From Syntrophales bacterium (GTDB lineage Bacteria; Desulfobacterota; Syntrophia; Syntrophales; UBA5619): a DNA stretch of 64,000 bases. The notes beneath the pieces are model-generated. The model had not been told where the DNA came from. It did no database searches and saw nothing but the letters and a program-made list of their open reading frames with translations. Where the stretch lies: NCBI GenBank assembly GCA_023229765.1, contig JALNYO010000004.1:62001-126000 (forward strand), read 5' to 3'. How positions within the stretch are numbered: the first letter of the stretch is position 1; every line of letters begins with the position of its first letter. Made by a program: the position numbers and the translations under genes. Below, in pieces: positions 1-8,156 of the stretch.

Positions 1-892
1 AAGGGCGAGTAGCCGCCCCGGTTGCATTGCCCCGCCGCAGAACAAAGGCGTTGTCATCAATCGCCGTCTTGATGATGGTATGGGCGATTTCTGCCTTATA
101 AGACATCTGGTCGTCGATTAAAACCTTGCCCCCGTCATTGATTAAACAGCGGTTCTTTTCCACGTCGAGGATATAGACAAACACCTTATCCGCGTCCGCT
201 ATCTGCAGCGCCCCCTCGGCGAGAATCTCCAGAATGTGGTTGTTGAGGATGTAGCTGGCGTTCATGCGGGAGACACAATCCTGAAGAACAGTAAGCATCC
301 TGATTTTCTCGATATTGTCTTCGAAAAGCCTGATATTGTGGATCATCATGCTCAGAATGTTGGCATAGGTTACAAAAAGGTTGATTTCCTCCGGGCAGAA
401 TTTGGTCTCCTCGTTAAACCAGGCGGCGATGATCCCGATCACCTCTTCCCCTATTTTTAACGGGGCGCAGAAGTATGAACCGCGATCGTATATTTTTGTA
501 AGCATCCGGTCCATTTCCGTCATGCGGGGATCGGTCGCGGTTACCTCGACCGCGATTGGATGGCCTGTTTTTGCCACCTTGGTAACGATACAGTCGTGCT
601 CGCAGATATTTATGACCGAAACAATCTTGCGCAGTTCTTCCCGGCTGTAATTGTTTATTGCCCGGGCTTCAAGATTCTGGCGCGAGGCGTCAAAAAGGCG
701 GATGATGCCCCGGTCAAAACCGATGCTTTCTACGACCTCATCGAGCATCTTCTCCAGTATTTGATCGACTTTGGAGGGCGCGGCCAGAAACGTGCTCAGC
801 CGGAAGATGCTTTGCAGCAGCTTGTCTTTGTCAAGTTGAAGCTCCGCCGGGGGCGAAGTTAAAGCGGATGCTGCAGGCATTGGGGAATTCAT
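1..892 (-). CDS. GAF-domain sensory/signalling protein (3' end outside window)
   Basis: An open frame runs without a stop from an ATG at 892 to the window edge (297 codons visible), so only the N-terminal part is seen. Residues about 35-180 read as a GAF domain (SIGFDRGIIRLFD, then APLKIGEEVIGIIAAW, then EEINLFVTYANILSMMI). A second GAF-like segment starts near residue 205 (LNNHILEILAEGALQIADADKVFVY is its beginning). GAF domains bind small ligands or act as dimer interfaces, usually in histidine kinases, cyclases or activators. The output domain lies beyond the window, so the function is open. Its ATG begins one base after the EF-G stop codon, so translational coupling is likely. No signal peptide or membrane segment is visible. 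Confidence 0.8.
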   Translation of the reverse strand, partial: MNSPMPAASALTSPPAELQLDKDKLLQSIFRLSTFLAAPSKVDQILEKMLDEVVESIGFDRGIIRLFDASRQNLEARAINNYSREELRKIVSVINICEHDCIVTKVAKTGHPIAVEVTATDPRMTEMDRMLTKIYDRGSYFCAPLKIGEEVIGIIAAWFNEETKFCPEEINLFVTYANILSMMIHNIRLFEDNIEKIRMLTVLQDCVSRMNASYILNNHILEILAEGALQIADADKVFVYILDVEKNRCLINDGGKVLIDDQMSYKAEIAHTIIKTAIDDNAFVLRRGNATGAATRP

Positions 893-893
893 A

Positions 894-2936
894 TTATCCA
901 ATTTTGTCATAAGCCAGAAACTGCATTGTAAACATAGCCCGGCCCTGCGTCGCGGAGCGCAGATCGGTCGAATAGCCAAACATTGCCTTGAGCGGAACCC
1001 TGGCCCTTATCTCGCTGATTGTCCCCTTGGGGGAAATCTCCTGAATCTCCCCCCGCCGGGCGTTGATATCCCCGATCACCTCGCCCATAAATTCCGGAGG
1101 AGTAATGATATCGACCCGCATAATGGGATCAAGCAAAACAGGTTCGGCCAGTTGGCAACCATCCCGGAATGCGGTTGCCGCCGCAATTCGGCAGCCCAGA
1201 GGGGTGGTTTCGCCTTCCCGGATCAACCCGCCTGTGATCGAAATCCGGATGTCAATGACTGGATAACCGGCCAGAACCCCGCTCTGCAGCCCTTCTTTTA
1301 TCCCTTCTTCCATGGCCAGGAGCATTTCTTCGGTAAACTGGGGCGCTTGATCATCGAGTTTGCGGATTATCTCTGCGCCGCTCCCCCTTTTGCCCGGTTC
1401 CAGCAAGAGCCTGACGCTGCCGAAATGTTTTTTGTCAGCCAATTCCCGGTCGAAAATCCCCTCGCACTCCACCTGTTTTTGAATGGTTTCGCGATGCACA
1501 ACCCGCGGTTTGCCTACGTTGATGCGGGTGTTGAACTCGCGCAGCAGGCGGTCGGTTATTATCTCAAGATGCAGCTCTCCCATTCCAGAAAGAACCGTCT
1601 GCGCCGTTTCGTCATCGTATTTTACCCGCAGCGTGGGATCCTCCTCCATCAGCTTCCCCAGGGCAACAACAAGTTTTTCCTGGTCGGCCGGAGTCTTCGC
1701 CTCAATCGCAAGGCTGATGACCGGTTCATAAAAGTCAATCAATTCGAGAAGAATCGGGTGCTCCTCGCTGCAGATCGTATCACCGGTCGTTATCTCCTTG
1801 AGCCCCATGACGGCAATGATGTCTCCGGCCCCGGCCTGCTCCAGCCGCTCCCTTTTGTTGGCATGCATCTTCAGGATGCGCGAGATCTTCTCCTTCTTGC
1901 CCCGGCTGGCATTGAACAGCTCGTCCCCGGCGTTTATCCGTCCGGAATAGATGCGCAGATAGGTAAGCTTGCGGCCTTCATCCTGCATTATTTTGAAGGC
2001 CAGCGCCGCCAGCGGCTCCTTGTCGCTGCTGATCCGGCTTTCCTCCTCTTTTGTCAACGGATTTATCCCCCGCACCGGGGGAATATCCTCCGGCGAAGGC
2101 AAATAAAGAACAACGGCGTCCAGAAGCGGCTGCACCCCTTTGTTTTTGAGGGCGGAGCCGCACAGAACCGGGACGATCTTCAGGGAAATCGTCGCCTTCC
2201 GAAGCGCCTCGTTGATCTCTGATTCGCTGATCTCGACCCCTTCCAGATATTTTTCCGCAATGCCGTCGTCAATGTCGGCCAGCAGCGAGATCATTTTTTC
2301 CCGCTGCTCCCGCGCCTGCGGCATTGCCTCTTCGGGAATGTCCTCGTACTGGTACTCCATGCCCTTCGTGGCATCATCCCATTTCAGCGCCTGCATGCGG
2401 ATTAGATCAACAACGCCCCGAAATGATTCTTCCGCCCCCAGGGGTATCTGAATCGGCAAAGGCAGCGAGTTGAACCGCTCCTTCATCTGCCCGATCGTTC
2501 CCAGATAATCAGCCCCTACCCTGTCCATTTTATTAATGAAGGCAACCTTGGGAACCCCGTAGCGGTCGGCCTGCCGCCAGACGGTTTCCGACTGCGGCTC
2601 CACCCCGCCCACGGCGCAGAAAACGACGACGGCCCCGTCAAGCACCCGGAGGCTCCGCTCCACTTCAATCGTGAAATCCACATGGCCGGGGGTGTCGATC
2701 AGATGGATCGCGTGGTTTTCCCATTGGCAGGTCGTCACCGCCGAGGTTATCGTGATTCCCCGTTCCTGCTCCTGGGGCATCCAGTCCATGACCGCCTCGC
2801 CGTCGTGCACCTCCCCCATTTTATAGGACTTCCCCGTATAGAAAAGTATCCTCTCGGTCACCGTCGTCTTGCCGGCGTCGATGTGCGCGGCTATCCCGAT
2901 ATTTCTCGTCCGCGAAAGTTTTGATTTTGCTGCCAT
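894..2936 (-). CDS. fusA: Elongation factor G, located outside the str operon
   Basis: GTPase of about 680 residues that drives ribosomal translocation and/or, with RRF, ribosome recycling. All G motifs are present: AHIDAGKTT (G1, near residue 17), RGITI (G2), DTPGHVDF (G3), NKMDRVGAD (G4) and CGSAL (G5). Domain II, the domain IV region ([11 protein letters not shown]) and domain V ([15 protein letters not shown]) follow. It is slightly shorter than the usual 690-704 residues. The switch-region wording ([20 protein letters not shown]) resembles the spdEFG/mitochondrial EF-G1 type described from spirochaetes, planctomycetes and deltaproteobacteria, but this subfamily placement is inference. 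It is not in its classical place between rpsG and tuf, where this genome has an 84-bp gap. It is the only EF-G in the window. Confidence 0.92.
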   Translation of the reverse strand: MAAKSKLSRTRNIGIAAHIDAGKTTVTERILFYTGKSYKMGEVHDGEAVMDWMPQEQERGITITSAVTTCQWENHAIHLIDTPGHVDFTIEVERSLRVLDGAVVVFCAVGGVEPQSETVWRQADRYGVPKVAFINKMDRVGADYLGTIGQMKERFNSLPLPIQIPLGAEESFRGVVDLIRMQALKWDDATKGMEYQYEDIPEEAMPQAREQREKMISLLADIDDGIAEKYLEGVEISESEINEALRKATISLKIVPVLCGSALKNKGVQPLLDAVVLYLPSPEDIPPVRGINPLTKEEESRISSDKEPLAALAFKIMQDEGRKLTYLRIYSGRINAGDELFNASRGKKEKISRILKMHANKRERLEQAGAGDIIAVMGLKEITTGDTICSEEHPILLELIDFYEPVISLAIEAKTPADQEKLVVALGKLMEEDPTLRVKYDDETAQTVLSGMGELHLEIITDRLLREFNTRINVGKPRVVHRETIQKQVECEGIFDRELADKKHFGSVRLLLEPGKRGSGAEIIRKLDDQAPQFTEEMLLAMEEGIKEGLQSGVLAGYPVIDIRISITGGLIREGETTPLGCRIAAATAFRDGCQLAEPVLLDPIMRVDIITPPEFMGEVIGDINARRGEIQEISPKGTISEIRARVPLKAMFGYSTDLRSATQGRAMFTMQFLAYDKIG

Positions 2937-2957
2937 AAATGCACCAGAAAATATTTA

Positions 2958-3581
2958 TTATTGGGACTGCGGGGTTGCGAGTAGTTCCTTTTTGGGATAA
3001 AAAGGCTGGTCAAGCCCGATATGCCCCTTCAGCGACTCCCGGCTCTTGCCTTCGACCAGAATTTTCACCTTCTTTATCTCCGGCAGGTTGGCAGTCAGCG
3101 TATTCGTCAATGAATAGATGGTAGCCATCTCCGCGGCGCTTCCCCCGGGATGGTTTTTAACCAGACTCTCCCGAAAATCGACAAGCAGCGTATCATTACC
3201 CTCTTTTGTGATGTTCAACAGTTCGGCCTTAGGGGGAAACGTATTGACAAGCCCCGTTTTTGAGCCGGCGATCAAGGCATTTACCATCTCAACCGCCTGA
3301 CGTTCCGGGGCCGTCTCCTTGACCAGAAATCTTTTTTCCGGAAGCAGGTAGCGTTCATTGACATCGGAAAAGTACAGGGTCACCTCTATCTTCTCTTTTT
3401 TCGACTCGGCGATATGTTTGCCGGTCGCGGGCGGATAGATATAGTCAAACAGCGTGATAAAAAAAACGGCCAGAAAAACAACTGCAACTACGACAATCAC
3501 CGATAAGATCAGCGTTCTTTTGTTCTTTTTCGTTTTTTTCGATTTAACCCCGGCGCTGCGGATTTGCTTTTTGGTGGACAT
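2958..3581 (-). CDS. GerMN-domain membrane-anchored protein
   Basis: 207 residues: a very basic N-terminus (residues 1-24), one hydrophobic anchor (about 25-47), then an extracytoplasmic domain of about 150 residues. This domain has the GerMN pattern: VTLYFSDVNERYLLPEKR, ERQAVEMVNALI, a serine/alanine-rich stretch with GSAAEMATIYSLTNTL, and a final VKILVEGK. GerMN domains occur in spore-germination lipoproteins but also widely in non-sporulating bacteria, where the role is unknown; envelope or cell-wall association is usual. There is no lipobox Cys. A good ribosome-binding site (AAGGAGC) supports the start. It lies 21 bp upstream of the EF-G gene and in the same orientation. Confidence 0.75.
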   Translation of the reverse strand: MSTKKQIRSAGVKSKKTKKNKRTLILSVIVVVAVVFLAVFFITLFDYIYPPATGKHIAESKKEKIEVTLYFSDVNERYLLPEKRFLVKETAPERQAVEMVNALIAGSKTGLVNTFPPKAELLNITKEGNDTLLVDFRESLVKNHPGGSAAEMATIYSLTNTLTANLPEIKKVKILVEGKSRESLKGHIGLDQPFYPKKELLATPQSQ

Positions 3582-3626
3582 ATTGCTCCTTAATTATTCG
3601 GGTTTTAGTTGATAACCCCGCTAAAA

Positions 3627-4229
3627 TTATTCCTGCTTCTTGAGTTTACTTCCTGCCCCGTTATTGCCGTTGACCCACCAGTCGTCATTTTCCTTCGACC
3701 ACCAGTCGGAATAGTCCGTCTCGAGAATGCTCAGGGCAAGCCGGCGCGCCGTTTCCGTCACCAACCGCTCCCTGGCAAAACGCATCCACTCCTTGCTGTA
3801 TTTGTTTCCCAAATCGCCGCATTCCTTCAAATGGAGGATCAACGCCAGTTGATCGGCATCCCTGGCCAGGAGCCCCTCCCTCGTTTTGCGCTCGTTGAAT
3901 TCGTCAAGGGCGCCTTCAATCTCCCCGCCGAAAAAAAGCGGGGCCGCCAGCTCTTTTACCGCCTTCTTCTCATCAACCTGCACATACTTTTTATTCACGT
4001 AATTCATATCGCCGGTGCGCGCCTCGGGCAGATCGTGCATCAGGCATAGCCTTAAGACCCTCAACTCGTCGGCCTCGGGATCCATTTTACACAATGCATA
4101 CCCAATATAAAGAGTGCTCAACACATGCTCGGCAACCGATTCGGAACCGGAGCCGAGGAACTGAAACCCGCTCCGGGGGGTCTTCCTCAACATGCTCGTT
4201 TCAAAAAGAAATTCAGCTATTTCCTTCAT
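3627..4229 (-). CDS. HD-domain phosphohydrolase, YfbR/5'-deoxynucleotidase-like
   Basis: 200 residues with the HD-superfamily metal ligands: H35 (SVAEHVLSTL), the H65-D66 pair in LCLMHDLPEA, E69 close behind, and D124/D126 in LLARDADQLAL. This layout matches the HD_3 family that includes E. coli YfbR, a deoxyribonucleoside 5'-monophosphatase, and related nucleotide phosphatases. It is probably cytosolic and divalent-metal dependent. The substrate cannot be read from the sequence. The C-terminal tail is Trp/Asn-rich (DWWSKENDDWWVNGNN), which is unusual for the family. It is 71 bp downstream of the small coiled-coil gene and 45 bp upstream of the GerMN gene, so it probably belongs to the same transcript. 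Confidence 0.78.
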   Translation of the reverse strand: MKEIAEFLFETSMLRKTPRSGFQFLGSGSESVAEHVLSTLYIGYALCKMDPEADELRVLRLCLMHDLPEARTGDMNYVNKKYVQVDEKKAVKELAAPLFFGGEIEGALDEFNERKTREGLLARDADQLALILHLKECGDLGNKYSKEWMRFARERLVTETARRLALSILETDYSDWWSKENDDWWVNGNNGAGSKLKKQE

Positions 4230-4300
4230 TCACCATCACCATCTGCTCTACAAAAGAGAGCTCCGCATTATTTCCGGCAGAAACACTCCAACGCCTTGCC

Positions 4301-4528
4301 TTAATGCGACAGATCTTTCTTGATTGTCCGCACCCGGTTGCTCATCATCTCGGAAATCTTTTTCAACTGCTGCTGCAGGGCGGCAACACCTTCCGGTTTC
4401 ATTGCCGCAACCCGGTCGATCTGTTCTTTCCAGTACTCAATTATTTCTATCTCGCCATCCTTCAGCTTGCGCTCCATTCTTGCCTGTATTTCCTTAAGCA
4501 GCGCCGCATTCTTCTCCATTTCGCCCAT
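4301..4528 (-). CDS. Small coiled-coil protein, unrecognised
   Basis: 75 residues, highly charged and predicted to be almost entirely helical (ALLKEIQARMERKLKDGE, then a heptad-like region up to MMSNRVRTIKKDLSH). A longer in-frame ORF extends to 4849, but that part overlaps the phosphotransferase gene and reads as non-coding. I chose the ATG at 4528; a nearby ATG at 4519 is also possible. A G-rich stretch followed by AAAAAGG lies just upstream. I do not recognise the family. It sits in the same direction between the sugar kinase and the HD gene. It could be a small structural or adaptor protein; no function can be assigned. Confidence 0.55.
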   Translation of the reverse strand: MGEMEKNAALLKEIQARMERKLKDGEIEIIEYWKEQIDRVAAMKPEGVAALQQQLKKISEMMSNRVRTIKKDLSH

Positions 4529-4623
4529 ACCTTTTTCCCCCCCGACATCGCAAAATGTCGCCATTAAGCAGTAATAATAATTTACTGGCGGGGTGTATAT
4601 ATCACTTAAACCATATCTTGCAA

Positions 4624-5682
4624 TCAGGAAAATGGGTATATGCAGCCCCGGCAGCGCCGGGCAAGGTCGTTCAGGCGGGGCAGGATGCCCGATTCCCCGG
4701 ATGCCTCGACAAGGTTTTGCAGGGCGCGGGGAATGTGCAGCAGGAAATGGGGTTTGCCACGCGTGAGTCCGAGAAAGCCGTACGCGCCAAGGGCCTGCAT
4801 CAGTCGCTGCGCGGAGGCCTGAAAAAAAAGCGCCCGGAATTTTTCCCATGAAGAAGTTGATCCGGCAAGATCGTAATAAAAACGCAGCAGGTAAGCGCGC
4901 GCGCCTTCCGGAAACTGGACGTAAGGATCGTAGATTAACGACCCGAGGTCGTAAAACGGGCTCCCGAACCGCATCCCCTGAAAATCGATAAGTACCGGTT
5001 TTCCTTCCTTAACCATTACATTTTGCGACTGAAAATCGCGATGGATCAAAGAGGCCTTCGTTTGCAGAAGCCCAGCGGCCAATCCGACCAGCTCCGTTTC
5101 CAGATCATTTTTTTCCTGCGGGGCAAGCTCCATCCGGCAGACGTTTTGAACAATATTTTCCAGAAAGTAGGTTCTCTCCCAACGGTACAATTTTTCATCA
5201 TAACCCGGCATCAAAGGAAGCGAGTGCGAGGAATGGAGCTTCATGTTAATCTGCTCCGGGGAAAATGCGTGCATTTTTACGGCAAGCGCCAGCGTCTTTT
5301 CATAAATTGCACGTCGCTCCCCCCACGTTTTTTCGCGCAGGCTATAGAGATCGCGATCGCCCAGATCCTCCATCAAAATCAGCCGGCGTTCCGGATCGTG
5401 GTTATAAATGGCCGGCACACTGACGCCGCTTTCCCGAAGCAATGAGGCGGCGGCAACATAAACGTCGTTTTCCGCGTACATATCCCCGTAGCGCATCAGA
5501 ATTGCCGACGGGGAACCAGGCGCTACGACTCGGAAATAGCGGCGATCCGACCCGCCCTTGCCGACCGCTGACAGCTCTACGGGGGTGTCGGCAAGAATCC
5601 CCAGCGTTGTCCGGACAAACGCCTCCTCGTCGGAATTATGACCGCATTTGTAACTGCTCAGGTTGTCAGGTTCATGATTCAT
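4624..5682 (-). CDS. amgK: AmgK-like N-acetylmuramate/N-acetylglucosamine 1-kinase (APH family)
   Basis: 352 residues of the aminoglycoside-phosphotransferase/choline-kinase fold. A Gly-rich ATP-binding turn lies at GKGGSDRRYFRV (41-52). The hinge region is LILMEDLGDRDL (101-112). The catalytic loop is HRDFQSQN (214-221, catalytic D216), and the metal-binding loop is IDFQG (232-236). AmgK phosphorylates the anomeric position of MurNAc and GlcNAc so that MurU can form the UDP-sugar, bypassing MurA/MurB. The assignment rests on the immediate neighbours, a MurU-type nucleotidyltransferase and an AmpG-type permease; the sequence alone would only say APH family. The ATG follows directly on a heptamer repeat array (5683-5707) that also contains the murU stop codon. 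Confidence 0.78.
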   Translation of the reverse strand: MNHEPDNLSSYKCGHNSDEEAFVRTTLGILADTPVELSAVGKGGSDRRYFRVVAPGSPSAILMRYGDMYAENDVYVAAASLLRESGVSVPAIYNHDPERRLILMEDLGDRDLYSLREKTWGERRAIYEKTLALAVKMHAFSPEQINMKLHSSHSLPLMPGYDEKLYRWERTYFLENIVQNVCRMELAPQEKNDLETELVGLAAGLLQTKASLIHRDFQSQNVMVKEGKPVLIDFQGMRFGSPFYDLGSLIYDPYVQFPEGARAYLLRFYYDLAGSTSSWEKFRALFFQASAQRLMQALGAYGFLGLTRGKPHFLLHIPRALQNLVEASGESGILPRLNDLARRCRGCIYPFS

Positions 5683-5709
5683 GGTTTACGGTTTACGGTT
5701 TACGGTTTT
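5683..5709. repeat. Heptamer tandem repeat (GGTTTAC) in the murU-amgK junction
   Basis: Three consecutive GGTTTAC units and a degenerate fourth (GGTTTTT) fill the whole 17-bp gap between murU and amgK and extend into the murU 3' end. The murU stop codon (TAA on the minus strand) is part of a repeat unit. Similar 7-bp arrays lie at 30603-30679 and 30709-30797. Confidence 0.8.
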
Positions 5710-6425
5710 TCGTAATTCAGCGGCGGCACGGAGGGGGCAATCCGAAGGTACGCCTCCAGATTGCCGACATCCTCCCATATCCCCTCGTCGATCACGACCG
5801 AGGCCACCGCGCCCGGTTTTTGTCTTATCATTTCCACCAAGGGCAAAATGATTGATTCCGCGTTACCACTGGTCAAACGGTGGAAAAACCTTCTCTCCAC
5901 AATGTAGATGCCGGTAAAAAGACAGTTTCTCACTCCAGGATTGCCGAGAATATCCCGGATGTCGCAGATCCGATCCTGATTATCGAGAGAAACGTTTCTG
6001 TTCGCCCCCCGGCTCCTGAGGACCAGGGTAACTTCCCGGCCTTTTTCCCGGTGGGCGGCAAGCAGCCGGGAAAGCGGCATATCCGAAAGAATATCGCCGT
6101 TATAAACAAGCAGGCTTTCCCTCTCCACAAGCAGGTCTTCAATATTCTTGAGTCCGCCGGCCGTATCGAGCAGGATTGGCTCGTGACGAAAAATAATCGG
6201 TTTCCCCCGCCAGAGTCGGTCGGGAAAGGCAGCGTCATAAGCGGCGGCGAGGTAGTGGGTGTTGACGATAAAACGCTCTGCACCCACGGTCAGACAGTGA
6301 TCCAGCGCATAGCTGACGAGCGGTCGCCCTCCCATGGGAAGCAGCGGCTTTGGCAGGCTTTTCGTCAGCGGCCGCAACCGCGTCCCCAGCCCGGCGCCCA
6401 GAATAAAACATGTTGTCGGCATCAT
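5700..6425 (-). CDS. murU: MurU-like nucleotidyltransferase (MurNAc-1-P uridylyltransferase)
   Basis: 241 residues of the NTP_transferase family. The signature GAGLGTRLRPLT followed by PKPLLPMGGRPL (residues 10-36) binds the nucleotide. LLVYNGDILSD (near 105-115) carries the metal-binding Asp, and EDVGNLEAYL near the end is typical of sugar-phosphate nucleotidyltransferases. In Pseudomonas, MurU converts MurNAc-1-phosphate to UDP-MurNAc in a cell-wall recycling shortcut that also gives some fosfomycin tolerance. A mannose-1-P or glucose-1-P nucleotidyltransferase is the alternative, but the linkage to an amgK-like kinase (17 bp downstream) and an ampG-like permease (3 bp upstream) favours MurU. 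Confidence 0.8.
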   Translation of the reverse strand: MMPTTCFILGAGLGTRLRPLTKSLPKPLLPMGGRPLVSYALDHCLTVGAERFIVNTHYLAAAYDAAFPDRLWRGKPIIFRHEPILLDTAGGLKNIEDLLVERESLLVYNGDILSDMPLSRLLAAHREKGREVTLVLRSRGANRNVSLDNQDRICDIRDILGNPGVRNCLFTGIYIVERRFFHRLTSGNAESIILPLVEMIRQKPGAVASVVIDEGIWEDVGNLEAYLRIAPSVPPLNYEKP

Positions 6426-6428
6426 ACC

Positions 6429-7712
6429 CTATCCCTTTTTTCTACCAAACTCCGGGTCGATCTTCACGAGCGCTGCGACGATAAAGCCGGGAACAGTCGA
6501 AACCAAGATCCACAGAAAGAACCCAGGGTAGCCTAAGCGCTCCTGAATCCAGCCGCTCGACATCGCCGGGATCATCATCCCAAAGGCCATGATCCCCGTT
6601 GCGATCGCGTAGTGCACCGTCTTGTATTCACCCTCGCAAGCCATGATCATGTAGAGGGAATATGCTGTAAAACCAAACCCATATCCGAACTGTTCGATCG
6701 CCACTGCGGCGTTTATTATCCAGAGATTCTGCGGCAGCGCGACGGACAGATAGATAAAAATAACGTCCGGCAGGTGCATGGCAAAAACCATTATCCACAG
6801 CCAGTATTTAAGCCCCTTTCGCGAAGACGCCCAGCCGCCGAGAAGCCCTCCCGCCATCAGCGCCATCGCCCCAACAGTCCCATAAACGATGCCTACTTCT
6901 GTCGTCGAAAGGCCGAGCCCCCCCTTGGCCCGTCCGTCAAGCAGAAAAGGGGCAACCATCTTGACAAGCTGCGCCTCGGCGAAACGATAAAAGAGAAAAA
7001 AGGCGATCATCGGCACGATATCCTTCCGCCGGAAGAAAAGCACGAACCCCCGCAGGAAAAGCGCAAGCGAGCTGTGCTGCGGATCGCGCCGAACGGGATG
7101 ATCCGCAGCCGGAAAAGGAAGAACAATAACATGATAAATGAAAAGGGCCAGCACAAGCGCCGCCAGCAGGAAAAAGGTCAGCGACCACGCCGTCTGCACG
7201 CTGAAGCCCCGCGTTTCCAGGTTCCCGGCAAAGACAACGAGAATTCCCTTGGCGGCGATCACCGCGATCCGGTAGAAGATCGTCCGCACCCCGATAAACG
7301 CGGACTGCTGGTGTTCCTCAAGCCCCAGCATGTAAAAGCCGTCGGCGGCGATATCGTGCGTCGCCGAGCTGAAGGCCATGATCCAGAAAAATGCCAGCGT
7401 GTAGCGAAAAAAGGCGGGCGCCGGGATCGTCAGGGCAACGCCGGCGAATGAAGCCCCGACGATAAGCTGCATCGCCACAATCCAGAAGCGTTTTGTGCGG
7501 AACAGATCGACAAACGGGCTCCACAGCGGCTTGATCACCCAGGGCAGGTAGAGCCAGGAGGTGTACAGCGCAATTTCCGTGTTGGAGACACCCAGCCTTT
7601 TATAGAGGATGACCGAAACGGTCATCGCCATGATGTAGGGGACCCCCTCCGCCAGGTAAAGAGACGGAACCCATATCCAGGGGTTAATGTGTTGCATCTT
7701 CGGGAATTTCAT
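6429..7712 (-). CDS. ampG: AmpG-type muropeptide permease (MFS)
   Basis: 427 residues from the chosen start. About 12 hydrophobic segments are visible. The N-terminal SLYLAEGVPYIMAMTVSVI and WLYLPWVIKPLWSPFVDLF patterns are characteristic of the AmpG/acetyl-CoA-transporter branch of the major facilitator superfamily. AmpG imports GlcNAc-anhydroMurNAc(-peptides) released from peptidoglycan. The frame is open up to 7853, but that extension (beginning MKIPPSPLCQRG) translates a REP-like hairpin repeat and is not conserved protein. I therefore start at MKFPKMQHIN (7712), with GGAAGGG about 15 bases upstream; 7697 is an alternative. It is the first gene of the ampG-murU-amgK set. Confidence 0.85.
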   Translation of the reverse strand: MKFPKMQHINPWIWVPSLYLAEGVPYIMAMTVSVILYKRLGVSNTEIALYTSWLYLPWVIKPLWSPFVDLFRTKRFWIVAMQLIVGASFAGVALTIPAPAFFRYTLAFFWIMAFSSATHDIAADGFYMLGLEEHQQSAFIGVRTIFYRIAVIAAKGILVVFAGNLETRGFSVQTAWSLTFFLLAALVLALFIYHVIVLPFPAADHPVRRDPQHSSLALFLRGFVLFFRRKDIVPMIAFFLFYRFAEAQLVKMVAPFLLDGRAKGGLGLSTTEVGIVYGTVGAMALMAGGLLGGWASSRKGLKYWLWIMVFAMHLPDVIFIYLSVALPQNLWIINAAVAIEQFGYGFGFTAYSLYMIMACEGEYKTVHYAIATGIMAFGMMIPAMSSGWIQERLGYPGFFLWILVSTVPGFIVAALVKIDPEFGRKKG

Positions 7713-7801
7713 TGCCGACTGGTTTTGTCCCTTCCTGCAGTTAGCTGGAGTTTTTTCGTCATTCCTATAAACCCCCATGCCCGTGGGGCACAACGAAGCA
7801 T

Positions 7802-7851
7802 GAAAATCCCCCCTTGCCCCCCTTTGACAAAGGGGGGATGGGGGGATTTTC
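7802..7851. repeat. REP-like palindromic hairpin (GAAAATCCCCCC arms)
   Basis: Near-perfect inverted repeat. The left arm GAAAATCCCCCCTTGCCCC continues to CCTTT, and the right arm is its complement (AAAGGGGGGATGGGGGGATTTTC), with only a few bases of loop. It lies upstream of ampG. Read on the minus strand it gives the spurious peptide MKIPPSPLCQRG. A half-site of the same sequence (GGAAAATCCCCCCC) lies upstream of glnN near 10576-10591. It is probably a dispersed extragenic repeat. Confidence 0.75.
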
Positions 7852-7919
7852 ATACAAAATTTGTATGCGGGCTATATCACAGGGGGAGAAACATTGCATT
7901 TTATTCTTGAGCGATCAGC

Positions 7920-8104
7920 TAAGGGCCTGTCCACAAATAACCTGGGCAAGATTGCGCCCAGATTTGGGTTGGATTTGGTTGCGGCGATTGAACAAAACCG
8001 CAGACGTAGCAGCGCTACGTTGAGGATTTTGTGATTGAGTCGCAGCCAAAGATGACCCAAAGATGAGATGCAAGATGTTCAGGTTATTTGTGGACAGGCC
8101 CTAA
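7920..8104. mobile_element. 179-bp MITE-like element, copy 1, flanked by TAA
   Basis: Element body 7923-8101. Terminal inverted repeats begin GGGCCTGTCCACAAATAACC at both ends (22 bp perfect). TAA lies immediately outside on each side (7920-7922 and 8102-8104), consistent with a 3-bp target duplication. An internal palindrome ACGTAGC-AGC-GCTACGT is present. It matches the element at 20289-20467 with seven differences by eye (about 96 percent identity) and identical length. It has no coding capacity beyond a spurious ORF beginning MGHLWLRLNHKI. The TNA-type duplication and GG-start termini suggest mobilisation in trans by an IS5-like transposase; this is inference. Confidence 0.82.
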
Positions 8105-8109
8105 AACAG

Positions 8110-8141
8110 TTTGGCCCCCCCCTTTCTGCCGGGGGGCCAAA
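8110..8141 (-). terminator. GC-rich stem-loop, possible terminator after glnN
   Basis: Perfect 11-bp stem TTTGGCCCCCC / GGGGGGCCAAA with a 10-base loop. On the minus strand it is followed by CTGTTTTAG, a weak U tract. It lies about 310 bp past the glnN stop codon, with another mobile element in between, so the terminator role is uncertain. Confidence 0.4.
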
Positions 8142-8156
8142 GGGCATCATAATCAT

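Noticed and set aside
6429..7853. Longer AmpG starting at 7853
   Set aside because: The extra N-terminus is a translated palindromic repeat (MKIPPSPLCQRG) and lies before the natural first membrane segment.
7872..8060. ORF on the minus strand beginning MGHLWLRLNHKI, repeated at 20242-20439
   Set aside because: Both are translations of the 179-bp MITE-like element; no ribosome-binding site and the similarity is only because the DNA is a repeat.
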